Shown: positions 24,101 to 36,813 of the stretch, piece by piece
Layout of the letters: each line of letters opens with the position of its first letter
Numbering within the stretch: the first letter of the stretch is position 1
From: Opisthocomus hoazin
Taxonomy: Eukaryota > Chordata > Aves > Opisthocomiformes > Opisthocomidae
Reading direction: 5' to 3'
NCBI RefSeq assembly: GCF_030867145.1
Contig: NC_134415.1
Coordinates: forward strand, 5,868,417 to 5,932,416
DNA: 64,000 bases
Notes under the pieces: generated by a model
Seen by the model: the letters and a program-made list of their open reading frames with translations, nothing else
Database searches by the model: none
What the model was told of the DNA's origin: nothing
Position numbers and translations under genes: made by a program

Positions 24101-27100
24101 TTAAACATAATCCAACAAAATCTTGACCTAAATCAGCTGGTCTAGTTGTCACATCCTCAAAACTGTCAACGGCACCCAGTGCGCTGGTAAGTGGAAGACA
24201 GGAGCTCTTGGCAGCAGCACTGCTGTCAGACCTGTTGCTTGTGAAATGATGGTGTCGCACACACGTGTGAGATAAAGGCATCTTTCAGTCCTTGTTGCCC
24301 TTTCGCCTGCAGCGTTTTTGTGCAGAGGTCTGAAACGGCAGCAGTGACAAGCTGGTAGCAAAGCAGTTGCCACACAGTAGTTGGGAAGTGACTGATCTGG
24401 ATTAATGCAGCTTGGCAGAAGATCCAATTTCAAACTCGTTCCCTGATCTTGTCTGCCAGGTGCGGGTGTGTTTGCTGGACAAACATGGGGAGGAGAAGCT
24501 TGTGGTGCGGGAGGAAGGCAGCAGTGTCAGTTTAGGGGTTTATAGTGCTGTGATTCAAAGCTGCTCCTTGTTTTTTTTTTTTTCTTTTGGATGGAAACAA
24601 GCTTTGCTCTCAAGCCAAGCCAGTCATTGCTTTCTGAACTCCGCTGCGGATGAAGCTTGTGCGAGTCTAATTAGCTCTGAGCTGCTGTGTTGCTGGTAGC
24701 TCAAATACTGCCTCGTACAAGGTCTGTCTTGAAGCAATGATGTTGCCATCTGCCTCAGCTGTAGTAACTACTTACTACCTGGTCAGTTTATATCCACAGC
24801 TGATGTATGCCCCCTCCAAGAGGCCTTGGAGACCTGCCCTGTTTGGAGAGGTGTTTGTACTAAAGCGGGAGGCTCCGAGTTCTGCCCATGGCAGCCTGAA
24901 GCACAAAGCGCTTCTCCTGAACCTAAGGTAGTGCTGTAAGGAGCAAACATCTCTGTGTGGAGATAATACTGTTGGCCCCTTGGCCCTGTGGGTCTGATCA
25001 GAAGGTTGTTGATGCTTCCAGTACGTCAGCAGAGCATTTGGAATGGGAGCTCAGTCTGTGCCGCAGAGCATGCAGCATGCTCCTCTGGAGCTCCTCCGGC
25101 TTGAGCCCTGAAGGGGAGTTGGCAAGCTGGGCAGTGCAGCAGGGTTAGGTGAGCTCTCCTGGGCAGGAGCTTCCAACAGCCATACTGGGTGGGCCTGGCA
25201 GCCTTGTTCTGCCTGCTAAGCACTTAATCCCCTCCTGTCCGCGGTGCTCTGCTTAGCATCCATGATGCCGTTTTAAATGTTCCTAGCTTTTTCCCCTCTC
25301 CTGTCTAATCCCTGTAATGCTGTTCCCTGGGCAGCTGGGTCTAACTCCTTCCCTGCTATCAGCTGCTGCTTTTCTACCTTCCTGTGAAAAGGGGTGCCTA
25401 ACAAAATGGCTTGGCCTATTAACTATAGTTTTAAATAAAAGGCACAAATAACCATTAAAGATGTCTGCCTTGTGCCTTCACCAGCTGAGTTCAGTGTAAA
25501 TGCACTGTAGGAGTGAATTAGTGGAAATACCTGCTCTACTAGCAGGTGCTGATAAGGTGCTGTAGTGTGCTTTGGCATAGAGCAATTACTGTAAGACTGT
25601 GCACAGGACTCTGTGTGCCATTTACCCATATGCTTTTATTGCTATTTTGGGACAAGCTGGCTCAATCATTTCTGCACCAGCTGGAGCTATATCCTAGTGA
25701 GCAGCATCCCCAGGCATGGCTGTTGCCTTGAAGTAGCATCTTAAAGCTGGAGTATCCAGGCAATTGCAGAGTGCCCACTCCTTTCTGTATTTATACAGTC
25801 TCTAAATGCCACCTCTGCGGCGCGTGAACTCAGTGTTGCTCCATTCTCCTTTGTAGAGAAGGAAGATGCCATTTTCCCTTGAACGGAGGATGGAACAGCT
25901 TCCTGAAATAAAAGCACTCCTGTGTTCACAATTGTCAGCAATATGTCCCCCTTTGGTTTTTTATTTTTTTCAAAACAGCGCTTCCTTCTGATAATGAGCC
26001 TAGCCAGTCCCTGAGGAGTGGGCTCTGTAGAGAGATGTGTGGATCGTGCTTTGTGAGGGGATAGCTGTGTGCTGCCTGTTGTGGCTGTGATGAATGAGCT
26101 GCCTTGTTACAGGTGAAGTGGTGTGTCCCGGAGCCCAGGACACTGCTCTTTTACCACGTTAAGGTCACTGCTCCCTGCTTTTTATCCAGCCTTGGCTATC
26201 ATAACCAAAGCTGTGTGCACCCGATACTCAGATGTGTGAAATTCATCTGGCCATCTTTTGTTCTCACGCTGTCACTCCCTTGGCCTTGACTACTCTTCTT
26301 GGTTGTTTTGTGGGGACACTCAACTAAATTCTTAACAAATATGGCTCCAAATGCTTTAACGCTGCTGGCTGCTCTTACCTACATGCTCAGCTGTACTGCA
26401 GTCTCACCTGTAGCTGAACACTGCACCTGCACACCCTGGAAGCCTGGCCTGAACAGGGCCCAGCACCAGGGCCTCTGGGCTGGTTGACAGCAAGTAGAAA
26501 ATGTGCTGGCAAGGCCAGCAGCTAGCAAGAGAGAGCATGAGGCTCATCTTGTGGGAATGCTGGGGCAGTGGCAAGCCTTGGTGTCTTCATCCTGCAAGTG
26601 CCAAGTGAGTGCAAGAGTAAACGGGTGCTTAACCAGTGTGCCAGGCAGGTGACTTCCATTTCATCAGAGCTGGATGGATGCAGAAGCGAAATTAAACCAG
26701 TGTCAGATTGGAGATGTACTTGCTTGACGAGCTAAATCATAACAAGTAGCAAGGATTATAGATATTTTGTCACAGGATTGGCAAGCTTTTAATTAAGACA
26801 CTTGAGTAACATTTGTTGCAGTTGGTTGTGGTCAACCTCTCAATATGGAAGCAAGCCTTAAACTAGATGAGCTCCTCCTATGCCAGTGGAGGAATTCCCT
26901 CCGTACACACCAGTGTATGCTGGTAGCACTTGGAACAGGGGCAGCTTGCAGCTGGTCCCTACCACAACCAGGAATGGATGGTGTGGCAGAAAACTTGCAA
27001 GTTCAGCACATCTATGTCAGCAGAGTGTGAATATATTGTGGTGTGTGTCTGAGCATCTAATGCTCAAAGGTGGGCAGTTGAAGGGAATTGCTTACTAGTG

Positions 27101-30100
27101 GACAGCTATGCTGTTAGGCTAATAAAAGGCTTTAGTTGTCTTTTACATAAAAGGCATGGTTGGTATAAGTCACAGAGACTTCAGATCACAAGGTCTGCTT
27201 GTCCCCCCAGTGCTTAGGGGTCATGTTCAATGTTTAGCCTACACCTCCAACTTGCCCGTGACACTGTTGAAGATTTGCAGGATGGAGAACTAAAACAGGG
27301 TTCTGTGTATTTACTTTTTTCCAAAGTCGTATTCCATTAACGTACTGTAAGCAGTGTATTTGATTAGAATCACTACAGAAACATAGAACCATAGGTGGGA
27401 AAAGACCTTTAAGATTGAGTCCAACCATTAACATGGCACTGAAGTCCACCACTAAACCATGTCCTGAAGTGCCCCATCCACATGTTTTTTGAACCCCTCC
27501 AGGGATGGGGACTCCACCACTGCTCTGGGCAGCCTGGTCCAATGCCTGACCACTCTTGCAGTGAAGAAATTTGTCCTGATATCCAATCTGAACCTCCCCT
27601 GATGCAACTTGAGGCCGTTGCCTCTCGTCCTATTGCTGGTTACCTGGGAGAAGAGACCAACACCCGCCTCACCACAACCTCCTTTCAGGGAGCTGTAGAG
27701 AGGGATAAGGTCTCCCCTCAGCCAGCCTCCTCTTCTCCAGACTGAACAGCCCCAGCTCCCTCAGCTGCTCCTCACCAGACTTGTTCTCCAGACCCCTCCC
27801 CAGCCTCGCTGCCCTTCTCTGGACACCCTCCAGCCCCTCAATGTCCTTCTTGTGGTGAGGGGCCCAGAACTGAACACAGCACTCCAGGTGCGGCCTCACC
27901 AGTGCTGAGTACAGGGGCACGATCCCCTCCCTGCTCCTGCTGGCCACACCATTCCTGATCCAAGCCAGGATGCCGTTGGCCTTCTTGGCCACCTGGGCAC
28001 ACTGCTGGCTCCTGTTCAGCCGGCTGTCGACCAGCACCCCCAGGTCCTTCTCCGCCAGGCAGCTTTCCAGCCATTGCTCCCCAAGTCTGCAGCGTTGCGT
28101 GGGGTTGTTGTGACCCAGTGGCAGGACCTGGCACTTGGCCTTGTTGAACCTCACACAGTTGACCTCAGCCCATCGATCCAGCCTGTCCAGATCCCTCTGC
28201 AGAGTCTTCCTGCCCTTGAGCAGATCAACACTCCCGCCCAGCTTGGTGTCATTTGCAAACTCACTGAGGGTCACCAATAAAGATATTAGTTTAGATTAGT
28301 ATTAATAGGGTAGTTTAAGACCTCTTGTCACCAGTTGGTAACACCATACAGACCTCAATGTTGGGAAGAACCTTTGGCTGTTCTTTTCCAGTCAATATCC
28401 ATGGGCACTCGCTTGACTATATTTCATGATGTTGTAAACCAGACTTATTCAAAGCAACTTAGAACCTTATTGTAAGGCATGACTTTCTTATCAGCCTTTC
28501 TCTTAGATTCAAGAATTATTGCAGTGCTATGCCAGATACTGGCTTCCTTCATCTGAAGTCTGAGACCCAAACTTTGGTATGTAAGTTATATGCAGAAGAT
28601 GTCAAGAACTGCTGGCTGTGAGGCACCATGAACAAAGGAAAACTGGTTCCTCCATAGCTCTGTAATGCAAGAAGATTGTATCTGATGAAGCAGTTTGTTT
28701 TCGCTGTGTTTTTATTATTTAGTATCTTACATAATGCTGATTCAGCCTTCACTGTTAATCTGCATCTGCAAATTAAAAATGATACAGGCTTTAAATTCTC
28801 CCTCGCAAACCCTGCTCTACATAAACAATGCCTGGAGCACAAACGCTGGGCCCTTGTTACGGAAGGTTTAAAAAGCGTGGGGGGGGAAATGAGCCTCAGA
28901 GAGTGTTGCCTATAGAGCGTGGTACTTTGAATGTAAAACCTGCTTCACAGAGCAGATAGCAAGGGGGATGTCTATCACCTTGTAACTCTTTGCTTCATAC
29001 TCCCCTCTCCCCCGTAAACAGAAAACCATAATCAAGACATATCTATAATCAGGGAGCTTGAAAATGAATCACTCTTTTCTTTCAGTGGAAGCTCATAATA
29101 TGAGGGATTTAATATTGCAGATACTCTTATCAGACTTCATCTCTGACTGGCTGGCAGCATCGACATGGCGTTCAGCAGTCCATCTGTTCGCTGTCTGAAA
29201 GATGGGGGGATGAAACAGTGAAGACAGAAGATTACTGGAAACAGTCTTTCAAACGCTGCCTGGAGCTACTGGTTATCTGTAGCCTCGCTAGTGAAAGGCG
29301 TGTTTACGTGTGCGAGAGCCAATGTGCAGAGGGATGGGCTTGGAAATACTGTAGTCACTAAGGAAAGAAGGAAGGCATTTAAGCAGGGTATACATCTGTT
29401 GCTAAGGAAGTAATGACTTCTATTTCTGAAAAAACTGCAGCTTCAGAGATGTTTGAAGAGAGGCTGTGCAAATCAGACATTAATATGTTGTCATTGGGCG
29501 CTCAAAGCATCACTTCGTTGTTGTTTTTTTCTCTTTAGAGAAAGAAAGAGAAGATCAAGAAAAGCAGCAGAAGGAAGAGCAAGAAAAAACTGTAGAACAC
29601 AATTCTGTAAAGGAAGCAGACAAAACCAGCCGTACAGGACGACGTCCGAGTCGAAGCGCCTTGTCCAGTCGTAATGAGCGGAGATCAGCCAAAAGTCCTC
29701 AAAAGACAGATGCACCAAAGGAGAACAAACACCCGTTTGCTCTGTATGGGTGGGGAGAAAGACAGACGGATACTGGAAGCCAGAAAACTCACAATGTCTG
29801 TGCTTCTGCTTCAGCAAATGAAGTAAGTAAAAGCTTCTGTTTCATGAAGGGGCAGTGACTACTTAGTGCCTGGATATGTCCAATATCTAGGTAAAACTTC
29901 TCGGGGATGCCTTTATTTGAGTGCTTGGAGATTCAGCAATAAATTATATTAAAAAAAAAAAAAAATTCCAGCAATGAACCTGAAGCGGTTTGACACGCCC
30001 AGCTCTTAACTGTTCATCGTTTTTGAAACTTCCCATGTTTGACTAATACTTGCAAGTTCTGATTAAAACTTTGCTATCTTGTTTCTGGCTGTTACAGTGC

Positions 30101-31818
30101 TACCAGCAATACTGGCTGTTAGAAATGTATTTCTGCATTCTGAACCTCACGAAAACAAGAGAAAAGCAGCAGGCAGTTAGCCCCAGGCATCCCACAGCAG
30201 GCAGGTATATGAACACTGGGGTAGCGCTGGCGCTGTGAAGGAGTGACTTTTGCTGGGGCACTCCCCAGGGAGAGGAGCCTCGCCGAGGAGCTGTGACTGC
30301 TTTGCTGCTAAAATGTCTGTCTAGCAGGCTGCCAGCTGGGAGCTTTTTGCCGACAGCAGAGTGGCCTATGGGATGGCTGATGGATTGCAGAGTTGATGTA
30401 AATATTAGCAAAATGGCACAAATAAAATTCCTATGGTCACGGACAGCACCAGGATTCTGCTGTAGTGGGGTCTGTTTCCTGGCTTAGCAAGAACCGCTAA
30501 GGTTGGAGTGTTGCAACACACCTGTTTCTTTCTTTTCTGTAGCTTGCCTAGGCTGGTAGAACATAATCATTAACGTATCCCTGCCAGCATCTTGTCTTTA
30601 TCTTACTGCCAATGTCGAGTCTGAATCTGTGACCCAAGGTGTCTGAGGATTAAGGTGGGTGGTGGTCTTGATGTATAAGCTAGAGCTGACTTCGGAGGGG
30701 CTGTTTTGGAAGGGGTTGGAAGCATAGCCTCTTCCTTCCTGGACAGCTCTGAGGGAAATGAGGAACTTGGGCCTTGCAGCTCCTGAAAGAAGCTGCCCTT
30801 CCCGATGGTGGATGCTGTTACTGGGTTGATAAGCTTCGGTCAGGGGTGGAAGTAGTCGAGTGGAGCTTTGTGTTGAAGCCCAACTGAGGCTGACGTCTGA
30901 CTTGAGCAGAGATAGTTGTACTTTCTAAGACTTCTGACGTTTCTTATGCTGGAGAGAGTTACAGAATCCCTAAGATCAGGTCTTGAGTTTGGAGTGAATG
31001 GGCAGGCTGCTTCTGAAACCCTTCCGATTACATAGTGCTTTTCCCTAAGTGGGACCTGACTACCTACTGCCTGGCTAGGCTACTGTTCTTCAGTGGTTGA
31101 AAGGTGTTACCCTCCCCTAACTGAGAAGGGAGATGGAGTTTTAAATCTGGAGACGCAAGCAAGCATAAAAGTTGGCTCCTAAGATTAAATTTGGGGAAAA
31201 TATGATAACTTATATAAAAATATATGTAGGTGTGCCTGCAGCATCCTGTCAAAATTAAGTTCTTCAGTCTCTAGGGATTGGTCTTACTCCTGTGGCTTAG
31301 GTTTTAAGGGATGCTTGGGCATATTGAGAGATGTTTAAGAATTTAAAATGGTAGAAATAGGAGAATTGAGGTTTTTAGAATATGTCAGAGTAAGACTGAG
31401 AAACATTAAAGGTTTCTGGAATCGTTTAATAGTGCAAAAGATCATGCAGAATAGAACTTGAGCCATTTTCAATAAAAAATTTCTGTGCTTCTGTTAGTGG
31501 TAGAAATTACAGAAGAAATTATAGTCTTGCTAGTAAACCGTGTTTCTTCAGGAGGGGGACTGGGACAGACACAAAGTGACCCTCGGCTTTCCTGGGAGGT
31601 TCCTAAGCTGTTTTCCTGCTGTAATGCTCATTCTGGTCCCTTAGATTCACGAATCTGCTCTGCGAGCGAAGAACAGGAGGCAAGTGGAGAAAAGGAAGCT
31701 TTCTCAGAGGCGAGTGCGCTCAGCAGAAGCGGAGAAAGCTTGGCGAATAAAGCCCTCCCCGCCAGATAACCCTTGGATGACAGAGTACATGAGATGCTAC
31801 TCGGCGAGGGCTCGGTGA
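20909..31818 (+). CDS. CCSAP: CCSAP, centriole, cilia and spindle-associated protein (three coding exons, 243 aa)
   Basis: Coding exons are 20909-21182, 29539-29822 and 31645-31818; joined they give 732 nt, or 243 residues plus stop. The family binds microtubules and sits on centrioles, cilia, spindle and axons (established knowledge). Seen here are a conserved N-terminal block (residues 9-53, with TEYMKR at 10-15 and PWLWDGW at 47-53), a low-complexity Gly/Ser/Pro and acidic linker (55-90), a basic serine-rich stretch (about 119-151), the signature [14 protein letters not shown] at 152-165, and a basic helix-like tail ending [16 protein letters not shown]. The start has a strong Kozak context (GCCATGG) in a CpG island. 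All splice sites are GT-AG and phases match (1, then 0). Length is somewhat below the human protein (about 270 aa, from memory), with the difference in the linker. RAB4A converges on it downstream. I am very confident of identity. Confidence 0.96.
21686..21912 (+). mobile_element. CR1 LINE internal fragment in CCSAP intron 1
   Basis: An internal ORF2 segment ([20 protein letters not shown] onward) that breaks off near 21912. About 35 bp of more 3' CR1 sequence (CCACCACTGCCCTGGGCAG) follows, so the copy carries an internal deletion. It has the same one-base frameshift as the copy at 12330. Confidence 0.88.
23397..23855 (+). mobile_element. CR1 LINE 3' fragment in CCSAP intron 1
   Basis: Sense-oriented ORF2 C-terminal part ([19 protein letters not shown] ... 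[16 protein letters not shown]) plus the 3' tail, whose terminal repeat has decayed. Confidence 0.92.
27381..28276 (-). mobile_element. CR1 LINE, 5'-truncated, about 895 bp, in CCSAP intron 1
   Basis: This longest copy is antisense to CCSAP. The minus strand starts within the reverse transcriptase catalytic region ([10 protein letters not shown]) and runs in one frame through the thumb-like C-terminal part to about 27720, where the frame breaks. The catalytic F-x-D-D box reads FAND, so one of the two aspartates is Asn. It ends in the 3' tail with a decayed terminal repeat. Confidence 0.94.
29539..29822 (+). CDS. CCSAP: CCSAP coding exon 2
   Basis: The acceptor is a pyrimidine tract ending CTCTTTAG at 29538 and the donor is GTAAGT at 29823. 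The exon encodes residues 92-186: a Glu/Lys/Gln-rich segment, an Arg/Ser-rich segment, and the most diagnostic family motif ([14 protein letters not shown], then [16 protein letters not shown]). It ends exactly on a codon boundary. Confidence 0.96.
29823..31644 (+). other. CCSAP intron 2
   Basis: This 1.8-kb intron has a GTAAGT donor and a TTAG acceptor. It holds an A-run near 29951-29965 and no recognisable repeat or exon. Confidence 0.75.
31645..31818 (+). CDS. CCSAP: CCSAP coding exon 3 (terminal)
   Basis: The acceptor is GGTCCCTTAG at 31644. The exon encodes residues 187-243, beginning [18 protein letters not shown] and ending [14 protein letters not shown], then TGA at 31816. The tail has one more arginine than the human ending as I remember it. 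Confidence 0.95.
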   Translation: MHESALRAKNRRQVEKRKLSQRRVRSAEAEKAWRIKPSPPDNPWMTEYMRCYSARAR

Positions 31819-34800
31819 ATTTGGATTCCCTTGGGCATCTTCAGAAGAAGTGACGCATATCAGGACACTGGTGCAAGGAACCAAACTACTTTATGCAAGG
31901 TTTTTATAGGGAGTTTCCAGCTGTTCACAAACATTTGTTACGGTATTTTTATCTTGGCTACCTACCTCACAGTGGGGTGCGTTGCTGGAGCCATAACATT
32001 TGAAGAGGCTTTTAGATATAGCTACCCAAACTTTTAAACAGTTCCCCTTTTGGGAATTTTTCTAATACTTCAGTTGACTTGTTTTAGGGGTGGGAGGGGG
32101 GAGACTCAGCATACAGGGAGTCAAAGCAAACACTTTTTTGATCTTGGTCGCAAATAATATCGTCCCTTATTTTAGAAGCCCAAGTCATGGGGAGGTGGTG
32201 TTGGGGAAAGACTTTAAAGGGGTGATGGAGGTGCCTTTGTATTTATAGTACTATTTGATTTAATACTTTTACCAAAATAAGTATATTAAGACAGGCAACA
32301 GGAAAGCCAGTGGGTCTGGCAAACAGCACTAATAAATGTAGATGCTTTAGGCAGGCAAATACCAAGTATTGTCTGTATATAGGAACGTTCAAAAAAACCT
32401 TGTTTGATTAGTGAATCTGCTAATGCTAACTTTTATTGCTGTTTCTAAGGTCATTAGAATAAACTACTAATTTTCAGGGCAAGAAACAGCTGCAGGATTG
32501 TTTTGCTGTCGCTGTGCCTGCTGTACCAAATAACCGATGTAGACAATCATGACCTGATAGCTGCTGCTCAATAAGCAGTTGCTTGTTCTACCAGTATCGA
32601 GCTGTACCGCTGCGTTAAGCTCGTGGTCACACTTTCTCTGTGCTTAATCGTATAAACGCATTTACTGAAGGAGAGGGCTGGCTCCTGTCTGGTGAAGTCT
32701 ATTTTTAACATGTAAAAATATATTATGCTCAGAGGGGGTCAGAGTGCAATATGCATTCCATGTGGTGATGGTGTACAATACACCCTGAAAGGTTTCAAAC
32801 TGGAAAATCATGTTGCTAGAACTTGTAGATGAAGCCCTGAGCAGCTTTCTGCCTCTCCAAATTGGTGCAGGACTCCTTGCTGTAGGGGTGCCAGGGCTAG
32901 GCGGAGGAGGAGAGGTGTGCCCTGTAGTAAACAAGAACATAGAATGGAGTTGGAACACTCTCACTTTGTAGGTCCTGCTTCTACGCAGTAAGGCTGTGCT
33001 TCATTGTTCGTGATATTCTGAGTGCTTTTGTTCCCTCAAGCTGCTGTAAATTCATTTTTTCAGTTTGATAACTAAGCTTTAGGCAGATTATTGCTGTAGT
33101 GGTGAGCTTCAAAGCTTTGTTCCATTGTGTTGTGTGTTAGTTACGTACGTTGGTTACCTCGGCTTAACGATTTTGAAGCTTGTGTTTTCCAGACTGGACA
33201 CCTCCTCCCAGGAAGCACACTTGCACTTCTGCAGCAGAAACCTGCGCTAGTCTTAGCTTCATTCCACAGTCTCAGTGAGTAAGCAGACTCCAGAACTGCA
33301 ACAGAGTTATGTGCTTAGTGGAAAGTTTAACTGCAGAGGTTATTGAAAGAAAGTAATCATGCAGAGGGACCAAGCCCTGCTGCCTCCTGGTGTAAATCAC
33401 ATTACATCAGTAAAGGCTGCATTACTCTCAGTTTACATCTCACTAAGATGTCCTAGCATCCATGAAATTAGCTGATTTTTTTTTTTACCTGTCTTTTAAG
33501 CATACAGCTATAAAGAACCAGACGACTCTTGTTCAGGATACCTACTAGAGATTTTACAGCTTCTACATCTGGGAATGCAAAGTATGATTAAGTATGTTTT
33601 ATACACAGCAAAATTACGGTATTCCAACTTTGAAGTAAACCGCAGGCTAGAACTTCCTACAACTTTAAAACAGTGCCCAAAAATGAGGCAAACTATTCCA
33701 GAGGATGCCTTTATTCCATGTGAGATTCTCTTAATTTCCTTTTATGCTGTGTTTTCCTCCTCAAATAGCTGCTGTAAATAAGCTGAAGTTGCTTCTGATG
33801 CTGTTTCAATTCAGAACCACCCTAGCTTTGACCAGCAGCGTCCAAGCCCTAGCTGGGTAGTGTTTAACAGCCTTATTCAGTAGAAACTCGGCCTGCTCCT
33901 GTAGCCCAGAACGGTGTGTGCACCTCCAGCTCGTAACTGCAGCAGAGGGGCTGCGCCCTCAGTGCGCTTTGTGGCATTGAACAGTCTCCTGTGGGGCAGG
34001 ACTCGCCGTGCCGTGCTGAGACAGCCAGCTTCTGCTGCACGCTCTTCCCACTGGGCACGGAGGAGCCAAGGTGACTGGGCGCCTGCCGTAAGGACCCGTT
34101 TTTGGCTAAGATGGATCTCCCATTAGATATTGGTCTTTCCAGTAATTACAGAAGGCGTAAACGTCTTCTGCCTCAGATACTGGGTACCAAACATAACCCA
34201 TCTCATGCTCTGCAGAACACCTGAGCAAGCCTGTTGGAGAATCCTCAACAAAGAGCATCGAGGCTGCTATGTACTGAGGAAATGATCCAGTTCTTACCCT
34301 TGTCTGGTCAAGAGCTGTTCCCCACCGAGAGTCTGCTAGAAGATAGCAGTGACACTAACCAGGTCACGAGAGTCACTGTTGGGCTTTTTCAAATGGTCTG
34401 TGGCTACAAATAATCCTGGGTGCTATGTTGATACTATCTTGGTGATGTAATGCCTGAAGCGAGGGGCAAATCTGTGCAGATCAGGGGGCCTTCCTGCGTC
34501 TGGCCATTGCCTGACTAAAGAAGGCTAGCAGGGTCACTAAGGCGATGTGCAATAGTAGAGTTCTGGTCACGGCATAGAGGCAGAGTACTTGGCATGTGCC
34601 AGGCTGAAGTCTGGAAAATGGTTATTCTGGTGTTTCGAAGTTAACAAATGAAAAGCCCAGGGACTTGGAAAGCAGAACTTTTCAGGTGTAAAAGCTTTAA
34701 CTCTATTCCGTAGATTCTTACAGGAGGTGGCTGGTTTGCATCAAATTGGACTGATTAAAAAAAATGGAAAACCTAGCAAATGTCACCCTGTCAGTTAAGG

Positions 34801-35720
34801 AAGCTCTGAAGTTTGTCTTGCAGGGACTCTGAATTCAGCCAAGCAACGAACACTTCTCACTCCTGTTTTAGAAGTAAAACTTTGTAAGAACACCGCACAT
34901 ACTTGGTTGTCCAAAGTCTTTGTTAAAGTAACTGTGCATTCCTTTTTGTTTCTGAAAGTACTTAGCTAAGTGAAACGAGACTCTTACAATGTGTAATGCT
35001 GCAACTTAACTATAGTGTTGTGAAGGCTGGTGTTTACAGTGTAAAGTGTTACAGTGAAAACTGCTTTAAGAGTGTCTCTGTGAAATACAGTAGCATGCCT
35101 GCTCAGTCACATCTCTGCAACTATGAATTACAGACGCTTTCACTGGGAGCCGAGACAGTCGAGGTCGTAGCTAAACTTAGAGCCAATCTGAAGAAAACTG
35201 AGGGACAGAGCTGAATTTTTGGGAAGAATTTTATCCAGGTAGCAAATGCACACTTTAATCAGATTTTTAACATGTAGGGAAGTATATCTGTTCTGTTTGG
35301 TTTTTGTTAATGGTATAATGCAGTGCCACTGAACTATAAAGGCCTCTGGCTTTATTTTTTTTACTGGGGTAGGGGCCAGAAGCTAGCGATCTGAGGGCCT
35401 TACGTGTGGTGACCTGGAGATTCCAGTTCATTGTCCAGCTCAGTTTGTGCACTCAGCAGCAAAGCCATACATGGAGCCTGATTCAACACCTTGACAGTAG
35501 CCCCTGCAAAATCAGGGGTACAAGTGAATGGGAAGCTGCCTCAGCTGTTGTTAGCACTGAATTCACTTTAAAAACTATAGGGAAATACCATCTAAGCTTG
35601 AAGCAATATGTGTTTTTTAAAGTTTTTAAACAGTGTTTGTTTTTAATGCTTCTCTATTGTCTGTATTTAATAATGTAGTGTCAACTTGTGTATGTGAATA
35701 AAATGAGTGACACCAAGTGC
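31819..35720 (+). other. CCSAP: CCSAP 3' untranslated region
   Basis: About 3.9 kb follows the TGA with no recognisable exon or repeat. It runs to the last strong poly(A) signal before the convergent gene. Earlier AATAAA hexamers at 32331 and 32458 could give short isoforms. The extent is inferred from the poly(A) signal, not from transcript data. Confidence 0.6.
35697..35702 (+). terminator. CCSAP: Distal poly(A) signal of CCSAP
   Basis: AATAAA is followed within about 20-35 bp by GT-rich sequence (GTGCCGTGACTGCTTGT). It is the last + strand signal before the RAB4A 3' region, so it is the best candidate for the CCSAP transcript end. Confidence 0.55.
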
Positions 35721-36789
35721 CGTGACTGCTTGTACCATGGCTGCTGGCATCTTGGGCTTCCCATTACCGGGAGCTGTTGTCTCTGCATGCGGCCTCGTGG
35801 CTGCTGCTTATCCCATGTCCTCCTGCCTGAAGAGGAGTGACAGGTTCCTGCAGTGACTGCCTGGGTAACAGGCTAGGTTACAGGCAGGAGTCCAGCTGAG
35901 AGCTGAGCTTGTCCCCTCTCTTCCTTCTTAACCCCTTCCCAGTCTGACTGGCTTTTTCTACCACCAACCAGGGAAAAAAAACCAGCGCTGCAAATATCAC
36001 AGCTGCCTGAAGCGCTGTGCGTGCTGAAGCTCTTGGGAATCTGATTTTAGAACTTTGGAAGAGGGTAGCAGGAGAAAACAGGAAGCTGTATCACTAAGAA
36101 CAAGTACAATCTTGCAAAGAGGAAAAGTGAAGCTGCTAAAGGCTGGCTCCACTGAAGCTCTGGCTACTGCTGGTTCTACAGTAAATCAAAGGGACCTGGG
36201 GTATGTACTTCCTGGATTTACAATGTATTTGAGATTTTTATAGTGTTAATTCTTTCAGCATATAGAATATAATACAAGTGAGCTGCACAAAGTAATCATG
36301 TTTTTTATAATAGCATTCATTTTTTAAGGCCTTACAGGAGCTGTGTACTTTTGGGCTGTGAGGTACCTCCCTGAATACAAAGAATGGGGGAGATGGGTCA
36401 AGCGTGAATTCAGTCTGAGTTGCCCAACAGTCTGAAGCAACATCTGCCCCCTTGCTTCAGCTTTTTCAAAGCATTAACTTCTGAAGCCACCTCCTCCAAC
36501 AGACCCAGGCAGCTCCATCCAGCCCTCGGTGCAGAAGGACAGGTGGAAGGGAAGGGAGGTGGTGTTCCTCTCCAAGGAGCTGGCAGCAGCAGGGTTGCAG
36601 GGGGAAAGAGGGCCCCGCTCCCAGAAAACACAGAAGCACTTCAGGTGCTGCTGCTTTCCCAGGCACCTACTGACTACACAATGAATTCAGAAGTGGTTTT
36701 TTCAAGACCATCCAAGTTTTGTCATGTTATGGACTTCACTGAGCCAGCAAAACTTGTACAAGTAAAGAGAACTTGCTGTAAGACACCCA
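35721..36789. other. Gap between the convergent CCSAP and RAB4A transcripts
   Basis: About 1.1 kb with no conserved exon. An open frame at 36420-36839 (139 codons, +) has no recognisable motif. Confidence 0.45.
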
Positions 36790-36807
36790 GAATATCAAGA
36801 AAGATTC

Positions 36808-36813
36808 TTTATT
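36808..36813 (-). terminator. RAB4A: Candidate distal poly(A) signal of RAB4A
   Basis: This is AATAAA on the minus strand. It is the last one before CCSAP's own signal at 35697, so the two convergent transcripts would end about 1.1 kb apart. Confidence 0.4.

Larger units (their letters stand above)
21913..29538 (+). other. CCSAP intron 1, sequence apart from CR1 copies
   Basis: Intron 1 runs 21183-29538. Apart from CR1 copies at 21686, 23397 and 27381 it shows only short open frames without family motifs. No RNA gene was recognised. Confidence 0.6.
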
